The notes under the pieces: generated by a model
What the model was told of the DNA's origin: nothing
Databases searched by the model: none
What the model saw: the letters and a program-made list of their open reading frames with translations, nothing else
Origin: Nitratireductor aestuarii
GTDB taxonomy: Bacteria > Pseudomonadota > Alphaproteobacteria > Rhizobiales > Rhizobiaceae
DNA length: 64,000 nt
Reading direction: 5' to 3'
Assembly (NCBI RefSeq): GCF_014641695.1
Contig: NZ_BMIF01000009.1
Coordinates: 62,001 to 126,000, forward strand
Part shown: positions 63,647 through 64,000 of the stretch, in pieces
Layout of the letters: every line of letters begins with the position of its first letter
How positions within the stretch are numbered: the first letter of the stretch is position 1
Made by a program: the position numbers and the translations under genes

Positions 63647-63769
63647 AGGGGGGCTATAATCCGATTGAGGAACGGGTGAAAGTGCCTTGCATCCAACAAA
63701 TCGCTTTTGCGCAACCAAAATGAGCCGTAATCACTTCATAAGTTGCGGATGATTGAGCCGGGGAGATGA

Positions 63770-64000
63770 ATGATGCTTAAGACGAGATTTGTGGCGATCG
63801 GTCTGGTACTGGCCGCAGGGGGCTTGAGCGGCATCGCCACGGCTCAGGATGCGCCGCGCTTCCAGATGGAGCGCTCCAATGGCGGTTTCATCGTCATGGA
63901 TGCGCAGACCGGCAACACCTCCTTCTGCCGCGAGCAGGCGGGCAAGTTCGTCTGCGACACGACAGCCGATCAAAAGGCAGCCGACAATACCGTTGAAATG
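63770..64000 (+). CDS. Exported protein, incomplete at window end
   Basis: The first 77 codons run off the window. A signal peptide (about 1-26, ending SGIATA before QDAPRF) follows an ATG with GGGGAGATGA upstream. The mature start reads FQMERSNGGFIVMDAQTGNTSFCREQ, with two Cys at 57 and 66. No function is recognised; it looks like a conserved small periplasmic protein of rhizobia. Confidence 0.7.
   Translation, partial: MMLKTRFVAIGLVLAAGGLSGIATAQDAPRFQMERSNGGFIVMDAQTGNTSFCREQAGKFVCDTTADQKAADNTVEM

Overview
The window looks like chromosomal core sequence of an alphaproteobacterium of the order Hyphomicrobiales (Rhizobiales), probably a Phyllobacteriaceae/Rhizobiaceae relative. The evidence is the fabI-fabB-fabA block next to irr, a gcrA-argD-argF-hslO-apaG-metZ block, a PodJ-type polarity protein, a class I LysRS, a SAM-II riboswitch before metZ, and rhizobial-type intergenic palindromes. 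There is no phage, insertion sequence, CRISPR array or rRNA. Two tRNA genes are present: Thr(CGT) and Gly(CCC), both on the minus strand.

Layout. 1-285: structured intergenic region with a 29-codon reading frame whose Shine-Dalgarno can pair with a downstream anti-SD. 304-3624: unsaturated fatty acid synthesis (fabI, fabB, fabA) and divergent irr. 3654-10645: soluble NAD-dependent formate dehydrogenase operon fdsGBA-fdhD-fdsD and its LysR regulator. 10847-16936: mrp, coxG, pgi, fadD and a DUF924 gene. 17136-22470: dppABCDF dipeptide transporter. 23086-27303: tRNA-Thr, then a form II coxSLM molybdenum hydroxylase operon. 28684-34648: a DNA repair cluster of ligase and exonuclease on one strand and Lhr-type helicase and metallophosphoesterase on the other. 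34725-40083: TIGR02186/TauE pair and podJ. 40475-46350: acetyltransferase, lysK, a solute-binding protein and a membrane glycosyltransferase. 46381-49240: phoR and phoU without the expected pst genes or phoB, then gcrA. 49626-55794: argD-argF-hslO, apaG, metZ with its SAM-II riboswitch, and a two-domain dCTP deaminase. 55799-57600: Tat-exported M20 amidohydrolase and tRNA-Gly. 58243-60342: a CsgG/HfaB-type lipoprotein gene between two genes for small secreted Asn/Ser/Thr-rich proteins, a candidate curli/holdfast-anchor-like surface system. 60568-64000: small membrane protein, MATE exporter, pyrD, DUF952 gene and the start of an exported protein.

The least ordinary items are the Hfa/curli-like trio beside tRNA-Gly, the four-gene Lhr-MPE-Exo-Lig repair cluster, the apparent loss of pst and phoB between phoR and gcrA, a dense GANTC cluster beside gcrA, and a mosaic repeat whose ends supply the stop codons of adjacent genes. 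Two repeat families are scattered between genes: a short palindrome (five copies) and a longer rhizobial mosaic element (about five full or partial copies).
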